From: Christiangramia crocea
GTDB taxonomy: Bacteria > Bacteroidota > Bacteroidia > Flavobacteriales > Flavobacteriaceae
Assembly: GCF_022410465.1 (NCBI RefSeq)
Contig: NZ_JAJSON010000014.1
Location: 27,184 to 91,183 of the forward strand
Length of the DNA: 64,000 nt
Direction: 5' to 3'
The notes under the pieces: model-generated
Databases searched by the model: none
What the model was told of the DNA's origin: nothing
Seen by the model: the letters and a program-made list of their open reading frames with translations, nothing else
Shown here: positions 1 to 7,341 of the stretch, piece by piece
How positions within the stretch are numbered: the stretch's first letter is position 1
Layout: each line of letters begins with the position of its first letter
Made by a program: the position numbers and the translations under genes

Positions 1-324
1 TTCTTTCACCCGTTCTGAAGAATCTTTCTGATATTTATTTTTCAGTTTTTCTTCGTGGTGTTTGAAAAGGTTATCAAAGGTCTTTCCTTCAAAATCAAGT
101 TCGAGCTTCTTTCTAAGCTCTTTTACCTTCATTTCCTCAAAAGCCTTTTTTGCTTCATCGTACTTGTTAGAATCTCTGTTATTTAATTCTTCTTCAGAAT
201 AAAATTCACCTTGCGGCTTTTCAATAGATTCTTCTTCTTCGCTGCTTATCTTGGCGGTAATATCTTCCACCTTTACACCTGATAGCTCAGCGATCCATTC
301 AAGTGTATCTTTACTTAGTGCCAT
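1..324 (-). CDS. Partial phage structural protein, probable head/scaffold-like (N-terminal 108 codons)
   Basis: An uninterrupted reading frame starts at ATG 324 (MALSKDTLEWIAEL) and runs off the left edge in frame with no stop. The visible part is very rich in Glu and Lys and is predicted to be helical and charged. It lies 3 bases downstream of the 86-residue protein that follows the portal, the place where scaffold, protease or minor capsid genes usually sit in tailed phages. The assignment as a scaffold-type protein is inferred from position and composition only; no family is recognised. Confidence 0.7.
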   Translation of the reverse strand, partial: MALSKDTLEWIAELSGVKVEDITAKISSEEEESIEKPQGEFYSEEELNNRDSNKYDEAKKAFEEMKVKELRKKLELDFEGKTFDNLFKHHEEKLKNKYQKDSSERVKE

Positions 325-327
325 TCT

Positions 328-588
328 TTATTTTTTAGAATCTGATTTTTTAGAAGCTTTCTTTTCTTCTACTTCCTCCCAGATAACAATATCTTTATTT
401 GATTTCTTTTCTTTAGCCTCAGCCAATTCACGTTGCGCCTGAATTTTGTAATGCTGTGCTACACTATCCACTACCTGAACAACTACCTCTTTTGGTTCGT
501 CCAGTCGGGAAACTTTTTCTTTAACGTCCTCAGTCTTTTTTACCTGACCGTCAATAACGATCTTACGTACCTTTTTAACTGTTTTCAT
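328..588 (-). CDS. Small charged phage protein downstream of portal (86 aa)
   Basis: I chose the ATG at 588 (MKTVKKVRKIVIDGQ), which overlaps the portal stop by 14 bases; an in-frame ATG at 609 is also possible but overlaps more. The protein is basic at the N-terminus, has a central helical segment (AQHYKIQAQRELAEAKEKK) and a Lys/Ser-rich tail. It is probably a head-region accessory protein co-transcribed with the portal gene. No family recognised. Confidence 0.65.
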   Translation of the reverse strand: MKTVKKVRKIVIDGQVKKTEDVKEKVSRLDEPKEVVVQVVDSVAQHYKIQAQRELAEAKEKKSNKDIVIWEEVEEKKASKKSDSKK

Positions 589-2263
589 TGATTTGATTTT
601 GGTTAACATTTCCGGCTATCTCCGGCTTATTTTCAGAATAATATTTTTCAAAATCTGCTTTCAGCTTATCCGCTTCAAGGTCTAAGTCAATATCTGTATT
701 GATCCATTGACTAAATACTAACTTTTTATTTTTTTGTTCTTCATTAACCATATCCATTAATTTATAATGCGGATAAGGTTCTATTGAGAATATTTTCTTT
801 CGCTTCTCTAACATGGTTAAGTCGTTCTGAAACTCAGCCATTAGATATTGCTCATAATGGTAATCTAACGTGGTTACTGGAGCTTGCTTTTCTTTCGCTT
901 CCATGTATTTCTTCCATAAAGCATCAGGAGTTTCTATTAGAAAACGTTTCCCCCATCTGGAATCAACCTTAGCTTCCTTCTTATACATGATCTGAGCCAT
1001 GAAGGTAAGAAGCTGACTCTCTTTAGTTTCACCGCAACGGCTTACACTATGTAACTGCTCATTGATTGGCTGTACATTGATATGTGTTTCATACGCGGTC
1101 TTCTCTTTATCTTCCTGATCTACCAGATAAGCACCCCACAAAGTAAACTGCATATCCTTTTCACTATCCTGAAGATCCTCTTTCATTTGCTTCCAGGCAT
1201 TGATAGGAGTGTCTATATAACCGGCTACATTATTTCCTAACATCGGCTGACCTTCTTTTGGGATAGGTAGACTTATACCATCGGAAACATCAGTTACCTT
1301 TTTAAGCCGTGAACCATGACAGGTAGGACAAGTAATATAAGGTTTAGTTGTTCTTTCGTCTACATTAGGATTTGCTATTTGCCCTTGACCTTCACAGGTT
1401 ACACACTTCATAGCATGATACCACCACTTAGGGAATAAATGAAGGAACTTGTAAATAACAAATACAGAAGCACTTCTAAGATATTCCTTTAGTGCTTCAT
1501 CAACTTTATGTAAAAATGGTTTCTTTCCTTTGGTGACCTTATCTACAATCCCACCTGGAACAATTGCAGGAACAAAGCCGTAATTATGCTGTAGTAAATG
1601 ATCGTCTTTAAAACCGTCTACACCCTTTCTATTTCCGTAAGGCTTTAATTGGTCATTGTGGACGTAGTATAAAACATCCTTAACATCGTCAAAAATACGG
1701 TAAACCTTTTTCTTTTCTTTTTCCCCGTCTGTTTCTACCTCTATTTCTCCATGCTCTAAAACAAGATATTTAAAACTATCCCATTCTAATTCATAATCAT
1801 GGATAACATTAATATTCTTATAGGTAGGATAAGCCTTTTTACCCTCTTTATCGGTTTCGACTAAAATAATTGAATTTGGGTCTACTACAAAAGCATCTTT
1901 CCAATAGCTTTCCATCCATTCCCTCATAGAGATACCTTCAGGAAGTTGGTCTATATGCGCTTCAAATTCCTCTTTAAACTTATCAGAAAGCCCTTCTATT
2001 TGAATAGAGCCACCGTTAGCATTAAATACCTTGTTGATAGGACTCAGCAAGTTATGTACTTTATCCTTTGTAGACCTGGCTACTTTTTCCCTTAGTTTTC
2101 TTTGAGCTTCGTTTTCGTAGTTTCGTATCTTCTCTAATTCAGAAGCAACATCCCCACCGTTCACATATATGTCCAAAACATTATGCTCATCTCGCCAGGG
2201 GGCAATAGATGAGTTACGGGGTTTTTTTAAAATCTCTAAGATCTGATCGTCGTTTAAGACCAT
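575..2263 (-). CDS. Phage portal protein with embedded DnaJ-type zinc-finger pairs
   Basis: The protein is 562 residues when started at ATG 2263 (MVLNDDQILEILKKP). The longer frame to 2296 covers a TATCTTTG promoter element at 2284-2291, so the shorter start is preferred. It sits downstream of terminase and upstream of head genes, and its size and mixed alpha/beta character fit a portal (dodecameric DNA gateway at one capsid vertex). Residues about 287-319 contain CxxCxGxG, a spacer of about 20 residues, then CxxCxGxR (C287, C290, C312, C315): a zinc-binding pair like the DnaJ cysteine-rich repeats. Assignment as portal rests mainly on context and length; the family was not confirmed by alignment. 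Confidence 0.7.
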   Translation of the reverse strand: MVLNDDQILEILKKPRNSSIAPWRDEHNVLDIYVNGGDVASELEKIRNYENEAQRKLREKVARSTKDKVHNLLSPINKVFNANGGSIQIEGLSDKFKEEFEAHIDQLPEGISMREWMESYWKDAFVVDPNSIILVETDKEGKKAYPTYKNINVIHDYELEWDSFKYLVLEHGEIEVETDGEKEKKKVYRIFDDVKDVLYYVHNDQLKPYGNRKGVDGFKDDHLLQHNYGFVPAIVPGGIVDKVTKGKKPFLHKVDEALKEYLRSASVFVIYKFLHLFPKWWYHAMKCVTCEGQGQIANPNVDERTTKPYITCPTCHGSRLKKVTDVSDGISLPIPKEGQPMLGNNVAGYIDTPINAWKQMKEDLQDSEKDMQFTLWGAYLVDQEDKEKTAYETHINVQPINEQLHSVSRCGETKESQLLTFMAQIMYKKEAKVDSRWGKRFLIETPDALWKKYMEAKEKQAPVTTLDYHYEQYLMAEFQNDLTMLEKRKKIFSIEPYPHYKLMDMVNEEQKNKKLVFSQWINTDIDLDLEADKLKADFEKYYSENKPEIAGNVNQNQINENS

Positions 2264-2283
2264 AGATATATTTGGGTATGTAA

Positions 2284-2291
2284 CAAAGATA
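2284..2291 (-). promoter_or_regulatory. Portal/late-gene promoter -7 element TATCTTTG
   Basis: Read on the minus strand this is TATCTTTG, an exact match to the Bacteroidota -7 consensus TAnnTTTG. It lies 20 bases before the preferred portal start at 2263, predicting a transcript start near 2277. It implies that portal and downstream head genes have their own promoter in addition to read-through from the early region. Confidence 0.6.
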
Positions 2292-2299
2292 CACAAATT

Positions 2300-2318
2300 A
2301 TTTAGAATGGTTCTAAAT
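2300..2318. promoter_or_regulatory. 19-bp perfect palindrome upstream of late promoter
   Basis: ATTTAGAA-TGG-TTCTAAAT has 8-bp perfect arms and a 3-base centre. It lies just upstream of the TATCTTTG element of the portal gene, at about -23 to -41 of the predicted start, and between divergently oriented genes. Position and symmetry suggest a binding site for a dimeric phage regulator acting on late transcription; the regulator is unknown. Confidence 0.5.
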
Positions 2319-2405
2319 AAGCAAGTTTTTTTTGTTAAATTTTTAGGTTTAACCGTGAATATTGATTATAAGCACGTATTTTAGTGAGTCTAAACCAATT
2401 CAACA

Positions 2406-2588
2406 ATGAAAAAAGTACTATTATTACTCGTTTTTATAGGTGTTTCCTGTAGCACAGATGATGACTGTAAATATGATCGCAGTGAGATTACTATGCAGTA
2501 TGAAGCTATCTTAGAAAACGATATGACGCCCTCTCAACGTGCTCAGATAGAAAAAGAATATCAGGCTAAGTTAGATGAGTCCTGTTAG
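2406..2588 (+). CDS. Small prophage lipoprotein, moron-type
   Basis: The 60-residue product has a Lys-Lys start, a hydrophobic stretch (LLLLVFIGVS) and a lipobox cysteine at residue 15, followed by S-T-D-D-D. An acidic run right after the lipid cysteine resembles the lipoprotein export signal that sends Bacteroidota lipoproteins to the cell surface. The gene is the only plus-strand gene in the structural block, lying between portal and terminase, which is typical of morons (genes expressed by the lysogen). Function unknown; surface alteration or superinfection exclusion is a guess. Confidence 0.65.
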   Translation: MKKVLLLLVFIGVSCSTDDDCKYDRSEITMQYEAILENDMTPSQRAQIEKEYQAKLDESC

Positions 2589-2613
2589 CCTAACGGTTAA
2601 GTTTAAAAAAATG

Positions 2614-2802
2614 CTATTTAAGTCTGTTTAGTAACCGGATTATATCTAATTGCACTTGTATAGTTATAACTAACACCTCACATTCATTTACAGAAAAGTT
2701 CCTCTTATAGGTTTCAAGGGTGTGACCTATTCTGCAAAGTTCTTTTTCGGTCTGGCAATTACTTATAATTAAAACCGATTCATCCAGGGTGTAAAATGCC
2801 AT
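2614..2802 (-). CDS. Small phage protein, unknown (62 aa)
   Basis: The frame MAFYTLDESVLIISN starts at ATG 2802, which overlaps the TAA of the upstream 50-residue gene by one base (TAATG), indicating translational coupling. The product is helical with a Leu/Ile-rich C-terminal half and a basic end. It is convergent with the lipoprotein gene at 2406-2588. No family recognised. Confidence 0.55.
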   Translation of the reverse strand: MAFYTLDESVLIISNCQTEKELCRIGHTLETYKRNFSVNECEVLVITIQVQLDIIRLLNRLK

Positions 2803-2954
2803 TAGTTCAAATGTTGCAGTTTCTTAAAAATATACCGGGCTAACATTCTTTTACTCATATTCGCTGGCCGGTTGAGTTCAATCTTTACCGTTGTTTCATT
2901 CTCAAATTCAATAGAGTTCAGAATATTACTCTTTGGTTGGTCGCTTGTCTGCAT
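2802..2954 (-). CDS. Micro-ORF, phage protein unknown (50 aa)
   Basis: The frame runs from ATG 2954 (MQTSDQPKSNILNSIEFENE) to TAA at 2804-2802, and the stop shares a base with the next start. The C-terminal third is basic (MSKRMLARYIFKKL). Support is the contiguous coupling with neighbours between terminase and portal; no homolog is recognised. Confidence 0.5.
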   Translation of the reverse strand: MQTSDQPKSNILNSIEFENETTVKIELNRPANMSKRMLARYIFKKLQHLN

Positions 2955-3045
2955 AATATTTGGTGTTTATTGGTTTCTGTCTTAATGCTTCTTTAAGCTT
3001 GGTTAAAAGTTTTATTTGTGCTATTTTAATATCAATCTTCGCCAT
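2926..3045 (-). CDS. Micro-ORF, basic helical peptide (39 aa)
   Basis: A 39-codon frame starts at ATG 3045 (MAKIDIKIAQIKLLTKLKEA) and overlaps both the end of the 54-aa upstream gene and the first 29 bases of the downstream 50-aa gene. Composition is strongly Lys-rich and amphipathic. Overlap with both neighbours makes it plausible but unproven. Confidence 0.35.
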   Translation of the reverse strand: MAKIDIKIAQIKLLTKLKEALRQKPINTKYYADKRPTKE

Positions 3046-3196
3046 TTTCTAGTAAAAAGTTAGCCATAATAAGAGGGATTTCCTTTTCTTCAAATTCCTT
3101 ACATTGTTTTTCTACATTTTCCCAGAAACTCATAGCATCATCGTATAATATTTTTGCAAATTCGTCTCTTGTAAGTATTCCTTTCTTATCTCCCAT
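3032..3196 (-). CDS. Small phage protein, unknown (54 aa)
   Basis: The frame starts at ATG 3196, immediately after the terminase large-subunit stop (3199), and ends with TGA at 3034-3032. The product (MGDKKGILTRDEFAKILYDD) is acidic and helical with a single Cys. It is part of the tight gene chain between terminase and portal. Confidence 0.55.
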   Translation of the reverse strand: MGDKKGILTRDEFAKILYDDAMSFWENVEKQCKEFEEKEIPLIMANFLLENGED

Positions 3197-3198
3197 AA

Positions 3199-4626
3199 TT
3201 AGTAACTTATAAAATAATCGTCTGATTGGTTTAAATCAAAATAAGCTCTCATTAAAAGAGTATCCCTCCAGTCAGGAGACCTTCCAATATTTTCTTTTAT
3301 ATCTTTCTTAGGAAGTAAATATACTTTCCCATCCTGGTCTGCTTTATGGTTCTTTAACTGCCCTAATTCCTCTATAATTTCTTCTTTCTCGGCTTCACTA
3401 TAATCGGCTGCTAAATACAATTGATGCTCGTTAACCATTTTAGCTAAGTAGAAACCGCATTGCGTCTGAAGGTTATTGTATTCCGGCTTCTTATAATCTT
3501 CACCGGCATCTTCCCGGAAAGGCTTAGCGTTATTCACAAAACCTATAATATCACAGTTATCGACTACACCACCCCCTACTCCGTCCTGATCTGCTATGCA
3601 ATGATGTTTAGGGATTCCGTACATAACCCGGTATAAATTAATACAATCCTGTATCTCAGTTGTCTTTGAGATCTCATAAACTTTATAATCTATTACTTTC
3701 CATCCTTCCCATACCTTTACAATCGCTTTATCAGATCCTAGACGAGCAATATCTGCTGTAAGGTATCTTTGACCTTCTTTTACATGATCGTTCTTAAAAA
3801 CGGCTATTATGTCATCGTATGAGCATAGTGCGTGTGGGTCGTCATCGTAATCAAAGTTACCATTAATCAAACGTTCAATAGTAATCTTATGCCCTTCTTT
3901 CTTAATATCCTCTATCCATTCTTTAACTGAAGGGTGAGGGTTATCGCTTGGAAGTGCCGGTATAAACTTAACGTGTTCTTTTTCTTTATCAGTTTTAAAT
4001 GGCTTATAGTATCTACTGTAAACATGTCCTTTATCCGGGTTAAAGGTTTCAAGCATCTTCTTTTTAAGACCATACTTTAAGTTGTTCCTCCAACCGGTAC
4101 GAGTAAACAATATCCTTATGGCTTCATACATAGATTCGTTTGACTCATCATGTGCGCACCTGGTTAACTCATAACCTCCAAATCTAAGGAATAAAGGGTC
4201 TGTAGGTTTGTAAGCGGAATCAATTAGAAATATCTCTGAACCATTTGAGAAAGTGATAATGTTTAGTTGCTGATTATATTTGTAATCTACATCTTTCTTA
4301 AGACCATAAAAGGCAAAGCTATTGAATAGGGTTTTTACTACTGTTCTCTTTAGGTTCACTAACTCTTTACGAGCCATGCCCCAAGCAACTTCAGGATAAG
4401 CTAAGCAATCAAAGATAGCGCAGAAACATTCTAATACTGTTTTCCCGGATCTCGCACTACCTCCATACCCAACAAACAGCGTAGTATCGTCATTAAGTAA
4501 GGTTATGGCTTGTTCTTGCTTAGGGGTCATATAGAACAATTCCCCGTCGGACAGTTCGCCTAGAGGAATAGAAGTGTATTGTTTTCGCTTATAAAGCTCA
4601 ATATATATTTCAGTGCTATGATTCAA
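3199..4626 (-). CDS. terL: Phage terminase large subunit
   Basis: This 475-residue packaging motor powers DNA translocation into the prohead through the portal and cuts the concatemer. A Walker A motif (GGSARSGKT, residues 55-63) and a Walker B region with the catalytic pair D160-E161 form the ATPase domain. Further on, LTADIARLGSDKA (around residue 290) and ADQDGVGGG fit the RNase H-fold nuclease acidic residues. Length is normal for the family. The start overlaps the small subunit stop by 11 bases, the usual terS-terL coupling. Confidence 0.93.
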   Translation of the reverse strand: MNHSTEIYIELYKRKQYTSIPLGELSDGELFYMTPKQEQAITLLNDDTTLFVGYGGSARSGKTVLECFCAIFDCLAYPEVAWGMARKELVNLKRTVVKTLFNSFAFYGLKKDVDYKYNQQLNIITFSNGSEIFLIDSAYKPTDPLFLRFGGYELTRCAHDESNESMYEAIRILFTRTGWRNNLKYGLKKKMLETFNPDKGHVYSRYYKPFKTDKEKEHVKFIPALPSDNPHPSVKEWIEDIKKEGHKITIERLINGNFDYDDDPHALCSYDDIIAVFKNDHVKEGQRYLTADIARLGSDKAIVKVWEGWKVIDYKVYEISKTTEIQDCINLYRVMYGIPKHHCIADQDGVGGGVVDNCDIIGFVNNAKPFREDAGEDYKKPEYNNLQTQCGFYLAKMVNEHQLYLAADYSEAEKEEIIEELGQLKNHKADQDGKVYLLPKKDIKENIGRSPDWRDTLLMRAYFDLNQSDDYFISY

Positions 4627-5041
4627 GCTTCTTAGTGGCTTTTGCTCTCTCTATCAATTCTTCATTAGTCATTGAAGAAGTATCTACTGGTGGATTCTTT
4701 TGCTTATTGTGATCCTCGTATAATGCCAGTAATTTGTTTTGCTCTTTTACAGCGTTTATAGCGTCGTTATACTTCTCAGCTATCTTAGCCATATCCTTTA
4801 ACTCGTTAAGCTCTAAAATCTGGCTCTCTAGCGTTATCTGAAGCTTATTAGAAGTATCTTTTTGTTTCTCTTTCATGTAATCCGCCACGTTAGTAATTGT
4901 TAGTATTTTACTAAAGTTTACTTTCGCTGTTTCTTCTGAGCAATTAGGGTAAAACTTTTTATAAGCCTGTGTTCCGTTGAAACCATTAACTAGGTATTCA
5001 TCGATCACAAGTTTATATTTTTCAAAAGTCTTATCGGTCAT
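4616..5041 (-). CDS. terS: Phage terminase small subunit
   Basis: The 141-residue protein has an N-terminal helix-turn-helix of terminase small-subunit type (FEKYKLVIDEYLVNGFNGTQAYKKFYPNCSEETA), followed by a helical oligomerisation region and a polar C-terminus. It recognises the phage pac or cos site and loads the large subunit. It is directly upstream of, and overlapping, terL, and its length is typical. Confidence 0.88.
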   Translation of the reverse strand: MTDKTFEKYKLVIDEYLVNGFNGTQAYKKFYPNCSEETAKVNFSKILTITNVADYMKEKQKDTSNKLQITLESQILELNELKDMAKIAEKYNDAINAVKEQNKLLALYEDHNKQKNPPVDTSSMTNEELIERAKATKKLES

Positions 5042-5081
5042 TCTTTGTAGGGTAAATGGTAGATTTGGGAATCTAACGGTT

Positions 5082-5306
5082 TTATGTGTTAAAATCTATA
5101 TTGGTTAATGAAACGGTGGCTTTATTTATAGTCTCACCTTCATCATTTATATCATAAAATAATTTTAAGGTTGTAAAATCAACACTCCATTTCTTTCCGT
5201 AAAGCATTATACAGGCATCACTATTCATACCTTTATTTCCAAACTCAGCTAATAAATCTTCAGCGAGTTGCCCTTCGGCTTGTATTTCCTGTGTTGATTT
5301 TTTCAT
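5082..5306 (-). CDS. Small phage protein, unknown (74 aa)
   Basis: MKKSTQEIQAEGQLAEDLL starts at ATG 5306, overlapping the upstream stop as ATGA. The first half is helical and acidic, the second half beta-rich (TTLKLFYDINDEGETINKAT). It lies just upstream of terS, with a 40-base gap. No family recognised. Confidence 0.6.
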   Translation of the reverse strand: MKKSTQEIQAEGQLAEDLLAEFGNKGMNSDACIMLYGKKWSVDFTTLKLFYDINDEGETINKATVSLTNIDFNT

Positions 5307-5470
5307 GCCGTTACTAATCTTTCGTTAATTATATCGTCTGTCTCGTTCCAGGATCTTAATACTTCTATTCTTGTTTCGGGTTCTGCTGTTTTAAAGAGAC
5401 TCGGTTTCCATCCTTTAATCTTATAGGTTCTTCCAATGAGTATTCCTGAAGGATGGGGAGTGAAACGCAT
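5303..5470 (-). CDS. Small phage protein, unknown (55 aa)
   Basis: The frame from ATG 5470 (MRFTPHPSGILIGRTYKIKG) ends at TGA 5305-5303, overlapping the next start as ATGA. The N-terminal part looks like a small beta-sheet domain, the C-terminal part an acidic helix. Coupling on its downstream side supports it as real. Confidence 0.6.
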   Translation of the reverse strand: MRFTPHPSGILIGRTYKIKGWKPSLFKTAEPETRIEVLRSWNETDDIINERLVTA

Positions 5471-5475
5471 TTATT

Positions 5476-5625
5476 TTACTTATGCTGTGCCATTATAAGA
5501 AGCCCTTTATGAGATTCTTTTTCTGGTTTTATATTGTCTTCGCACCATTTTTCTAAAGCATAGGATTCAATACCGCTTTCTGATTCAATAGTTAAAAACC
5601 CTTCTTTATTTAAATGTGCCTTCAT
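5476..5625 (-). CDS. Small phage protein, unknown (49 aa)
   Basis: The frame from ATG 5625 (MKAHLNKEGFLTIESESGIE) to TAA 5478-5476 fills the space upstream of the 55-aa gene, with a 5-base gap. The product is acidic with a single Cys and a Lys-rich end. It is the first gene after a non-coding leader at 5626-5774. No family recognised. Confidence 0.55.
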   Translation of the reverse strand: MKAHLNKEGFLTIESESGIESYALEKWCEDNIKPEKESHKGLLIMAQHK

Positions 5626-5774
5626 TGATGTTTCGCTTTAAAAACTCCCTAACGTTCTTTAAGCAGTCGGGGCTACTCGGTTCATGTATTGCCTTTGAAT
5701 ATTAAGGAGTTACGTAAAGATAATAAATTTAATTATAATATAACGGTTACGCATAAAAAATATTGGTGAAAAAA
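5626..5774 (-). promoter_or_regulatory. Non-coding stretch with promoter-like element and leader
   Basis: This is one of the few gaps in the leftward gene chain. On the minus strand it has TATCTTTA at about 5720-5713, one mismatch from TAnnTTTG, in a very AT-rich context, followed by about 90 bases of leader containing AACTCC and a distal GGAGTT that could pair. It may be a middle promoter for the terminase block. No gene seen. Confidence 0.3.
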
Positions 5775-5942
5775 TTAATTCAGGTATTGGATATAATAAT
5801 TCCCGAATTGTTTTCCAGGTGCATATCCGTTTCTTTGGCTAAATAGAAGTTTATGTTTTCTTACGTCTTTAACGAAAAATCCCTTCCCGAATATTCTGAT
5901 CCAGAAAAAGCCTTCTGATCTATGATAACATATTGCTTTCAT
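5775..5942 (-). CDS. Small phage protein, WIRIFGKGF type (55 aa)
   Basis: The frame from ATG 5942 (MKAICYHRSEGFFWIRIFGK) to TAA 5777-5775 encodes a small, basic, aromatic-rich protein. The pattern FW-RIFGKGF ... KHKLLFSQRNGY resembles a short conserved protein I associate with Bacteroidota phages, but its function is unknown to me. Confidence 0.6.
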   Translation of the reverse strand: MKAICYHRSEGFFWIRIFGKGFFVKDVRKHKLLFSQRNGYAPGKQFGNYYIQYLN

Positions 5943-5958
5943 CTTTCCTGTTTAGGGG

Positions 5959-6222
5959 TTAAAAATTAGCTTTGAAGGGATTGTTATTATATTTTTCCTC
6001 CAATGTTTCTTCTTCTTTATCTTCCTCCGGTGCGGTGAGGGAAAGTAACTTACTAAGATGTTTTATCACTTTTTTTGCTTGACCTTCATTAAGCCAATAA
6101 TAATTTCTTTTACCTTCATTTACTATAGTAAATTCAATATCTCCATCTAAATCAATGTGATTACCTATATAAAATTCAGCATCTTGATTAACGTCTTGAA
6201 AACTTATCTCTTTTACTTCCAT
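5959..6222 (-). CDS. Small phage protein, unknown (87 aa)
   Basis: MEVKEISFQDVNQDAEFYIG begins a protein with a beta-rich N-terminal domain followed by NEGQAKKVIKHLSKLL and an acidic linker, ending NNNPFKANF. The helix after the strands resembles the C-terminal helix of small phage proteins of unknown role. It lies 17 bases downstream of the zinc-finger micro-ORF at 6240-6359. Confidence 0.6.
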   Translation of the reverse strand: MEVKEISFQDVNQDAEFYIGNHIDLDGDIEFTIVNEGKRNYYWLNEGQAKKVIKHLSKLLSLTAPEEDKEEETLEEKYNNNPFKANF

Positions 6223-6239
6223 AGTTATAGTTTATTGAG

Positions 6240-6359
6240 TTATTGTTTTAATTTTTTACCAGAACCAGCACAGAATTTACAAGCAGTATTGAATTTATTA
6301 TCTGTGAATGCTTCTGTACCTGTTCCATTACAATATTCGCATTTCTCTCTTGCATCCAT
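6240..6359 (-). CDS. 39-aa DnaJ-type zinc-finger protein
   Basis: The frame from ATG 6359 to TAA 6242-6240 encodes CxxCxGxG (C7, C10) and, after about 18 residues, CxxCxGxG (C27, C30). The two CxxC pairs form one predicted tetrahedral zinc site like a single DnaJ cysteine-rich repeat; the whole protein is little more than this motif. Such mini zinc fingers occur in phages as small DNA-, RNA- or protein-binding factors. The portal protein of the same phage carries the same motif class. Confidence 0.7.
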   Translation of the reverse strand: MDAREKCEYCNGTGTEAFTDNKFNTACKFCAGSGKKLKQ

Positions 6360-6362
6360 AGT

Positions 6363-6692
6363 CTAGCGTTTGAGGGAGTTATTGGTTATCTGTTCTGCAA
6401 AATCTAATCCATCACATACACCTTGCTCATAAAGGCTTGCACCTCTTTGGTATTCATTCCATTTTTTTGTAATATTTGTTTCAATCTCACTTCTTTTTTC
6501 TTCCAGGCTGGCGTTTACGGCTTGTTTAGCGTATTCCTCCATTAATTCAGGTATCGAATAATAAGACTTATCATCATCGTTAAATAACTCTGGTAAATGA
6601 GCATCATCAAATCCAATACTCAATAAATATTTTTTTGCATCTTCTATACTTTTCATCTTACTTGGTTGGGAGGGGTTAAAATGTATCTTCAA
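6363..6692 (-). CDS. Phage protein, unknown (109 aa)
   Basis: MKIHFNPSQPSKMKSIEDAK starts a helical protein with the segment KKYLLSIGFDDAHLPELF and a Lys/Glu-rich C-terminal helix. It overlaps the upstream 37-aa ORF by 17 bases. No family recognised. Confidence 0.6.
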   Translation of the reverse strand: MKIHFNPSQPSKMKSIEDAKKYLLSIGFDDAHLPELFNDDDKSYYSIPELMEEYAKQAVNASLEEKRSEIETNITKKWNEYQRGASLYEQGVCDGLDFAEQITNNSLKR

Positions 6693-6789
6693 AATAACTA
6701 TCTATTAATTCAGAAGGTGATGCTGGTAAATAATCTACACTTTCCTCATACCATTCTAAAAAATCTTTTATTATTTGTCTTTCTTCCAT
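6676..6789 (-). CDS. Micro-ORF, acidic peptide (37 aa)
   Basis: From ATG 6789 to TAA 6678-6676 the frame encodes MEERQIIKDFLEWYEESVDY, a strongly acidic helical peptide ending SYFEDTF. It fills the only gap between its neighbours and overlaps the next start by 17 bases. Function unknown. Confidence 0.45.
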   Translation of the reverse strand: MEERQIIKDFLEWYEESVDYLPASPSELIDSYFEDTF

Positions 6790-6800
6790 ATCTCTAGTCT

Positions 6801-7004
6801 TTAATAGTTTCGTGTAAATTCTTTGTATTCACTTTCAGTAGGTGCTAAACAAGATTCTTCACTTCCTCTTAATGATTTTTGAGTTAATAGTTGTCTTGAT
6901 TTATGAAGCTTCCCATCTTTTCCGTAGTAAAAAACGGTTGGTTTATTGTAACCTTGCTCTTTTGCTTTTTTCGCTTCTTCAAAAGATATTATTTCTCTTT
7001 TCAT
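6801..7004 (-). CDS. Small phage protein, unknown (67 aa)
   Basis: MKREIISFEEAKKAKEQGYN begins a protein with a short helix and a beta hairpin (KPTVFYYGKDGKLHKSRQLL). The C-terminus APTESEYKEF is polar. No family recognised. Confidence 0.6.
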   Translation of the reverse strand: MKREIISFEEAKKAKEQGYNKPTVFYYGKDGKLHKSRQLLTQKSLRGSEESCLAPTESEYKEFTRNY

Positions 7005-7027
7005 CTGTTTTAGTTTCTTATAGGTGT

Positions 7028-7330
7028 TTAATCTTTTATTTTCTTATCCCAAATAAGGACTTTTTCTAATGTTCTTCTTCCGAATTTACCAGCCATTCTT
7101 TTTAATCCTAAGTCAGTAAACTCTTTCTTAAAATCAGAAACGGTTTGATTGTAATGCCTCCCCTTAAATAGCATAGAAAAAGTAATAATCTTTGGATCAG
7201 CGTAAATATGAACCTCTCCCTTTTCAAAAATATAATTTCCGATTCTATGCTCGTATTCTGTACCTTCATTAATAACTTGAATATTAGCACTTGGTTTTCC
7301 TACTGCGTAATCATAATTGTACTTTTCCAT
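7028..7330 (-). CDS. Phage protein, unknown (100 aa)
   Basis: MEKYNYDYAVGKPSANIQVI starts a basic protein with an apparent N-terminal beta domain (residues 15-60) and a C-terminal basic helical segment (KKEFTDLGLKRMAGKFGRRT). The basic tail could contact nucleic acid, but this is only inferred from charge. Confidence 0.6.
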   Translation of the reverse strand: MEKYNYDYAVGKPSANIQVINEGTEYEHRIGNYIFEKGEVHIYADPKIITFSMLFKGRHYNQTVSDFKKEFTDLGLKRMAGKFGRRTLEKVLIWDKKIKD

Positions 7331-7341
7331 ATCTATTTATT

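Noticed and set aside
2264..2296. 11-codon N-terminal extension of the portal gene
   Set aside because: Overlaps the TATCTTTG promoter element, so it is unlikely to be transcribed from that promoter.
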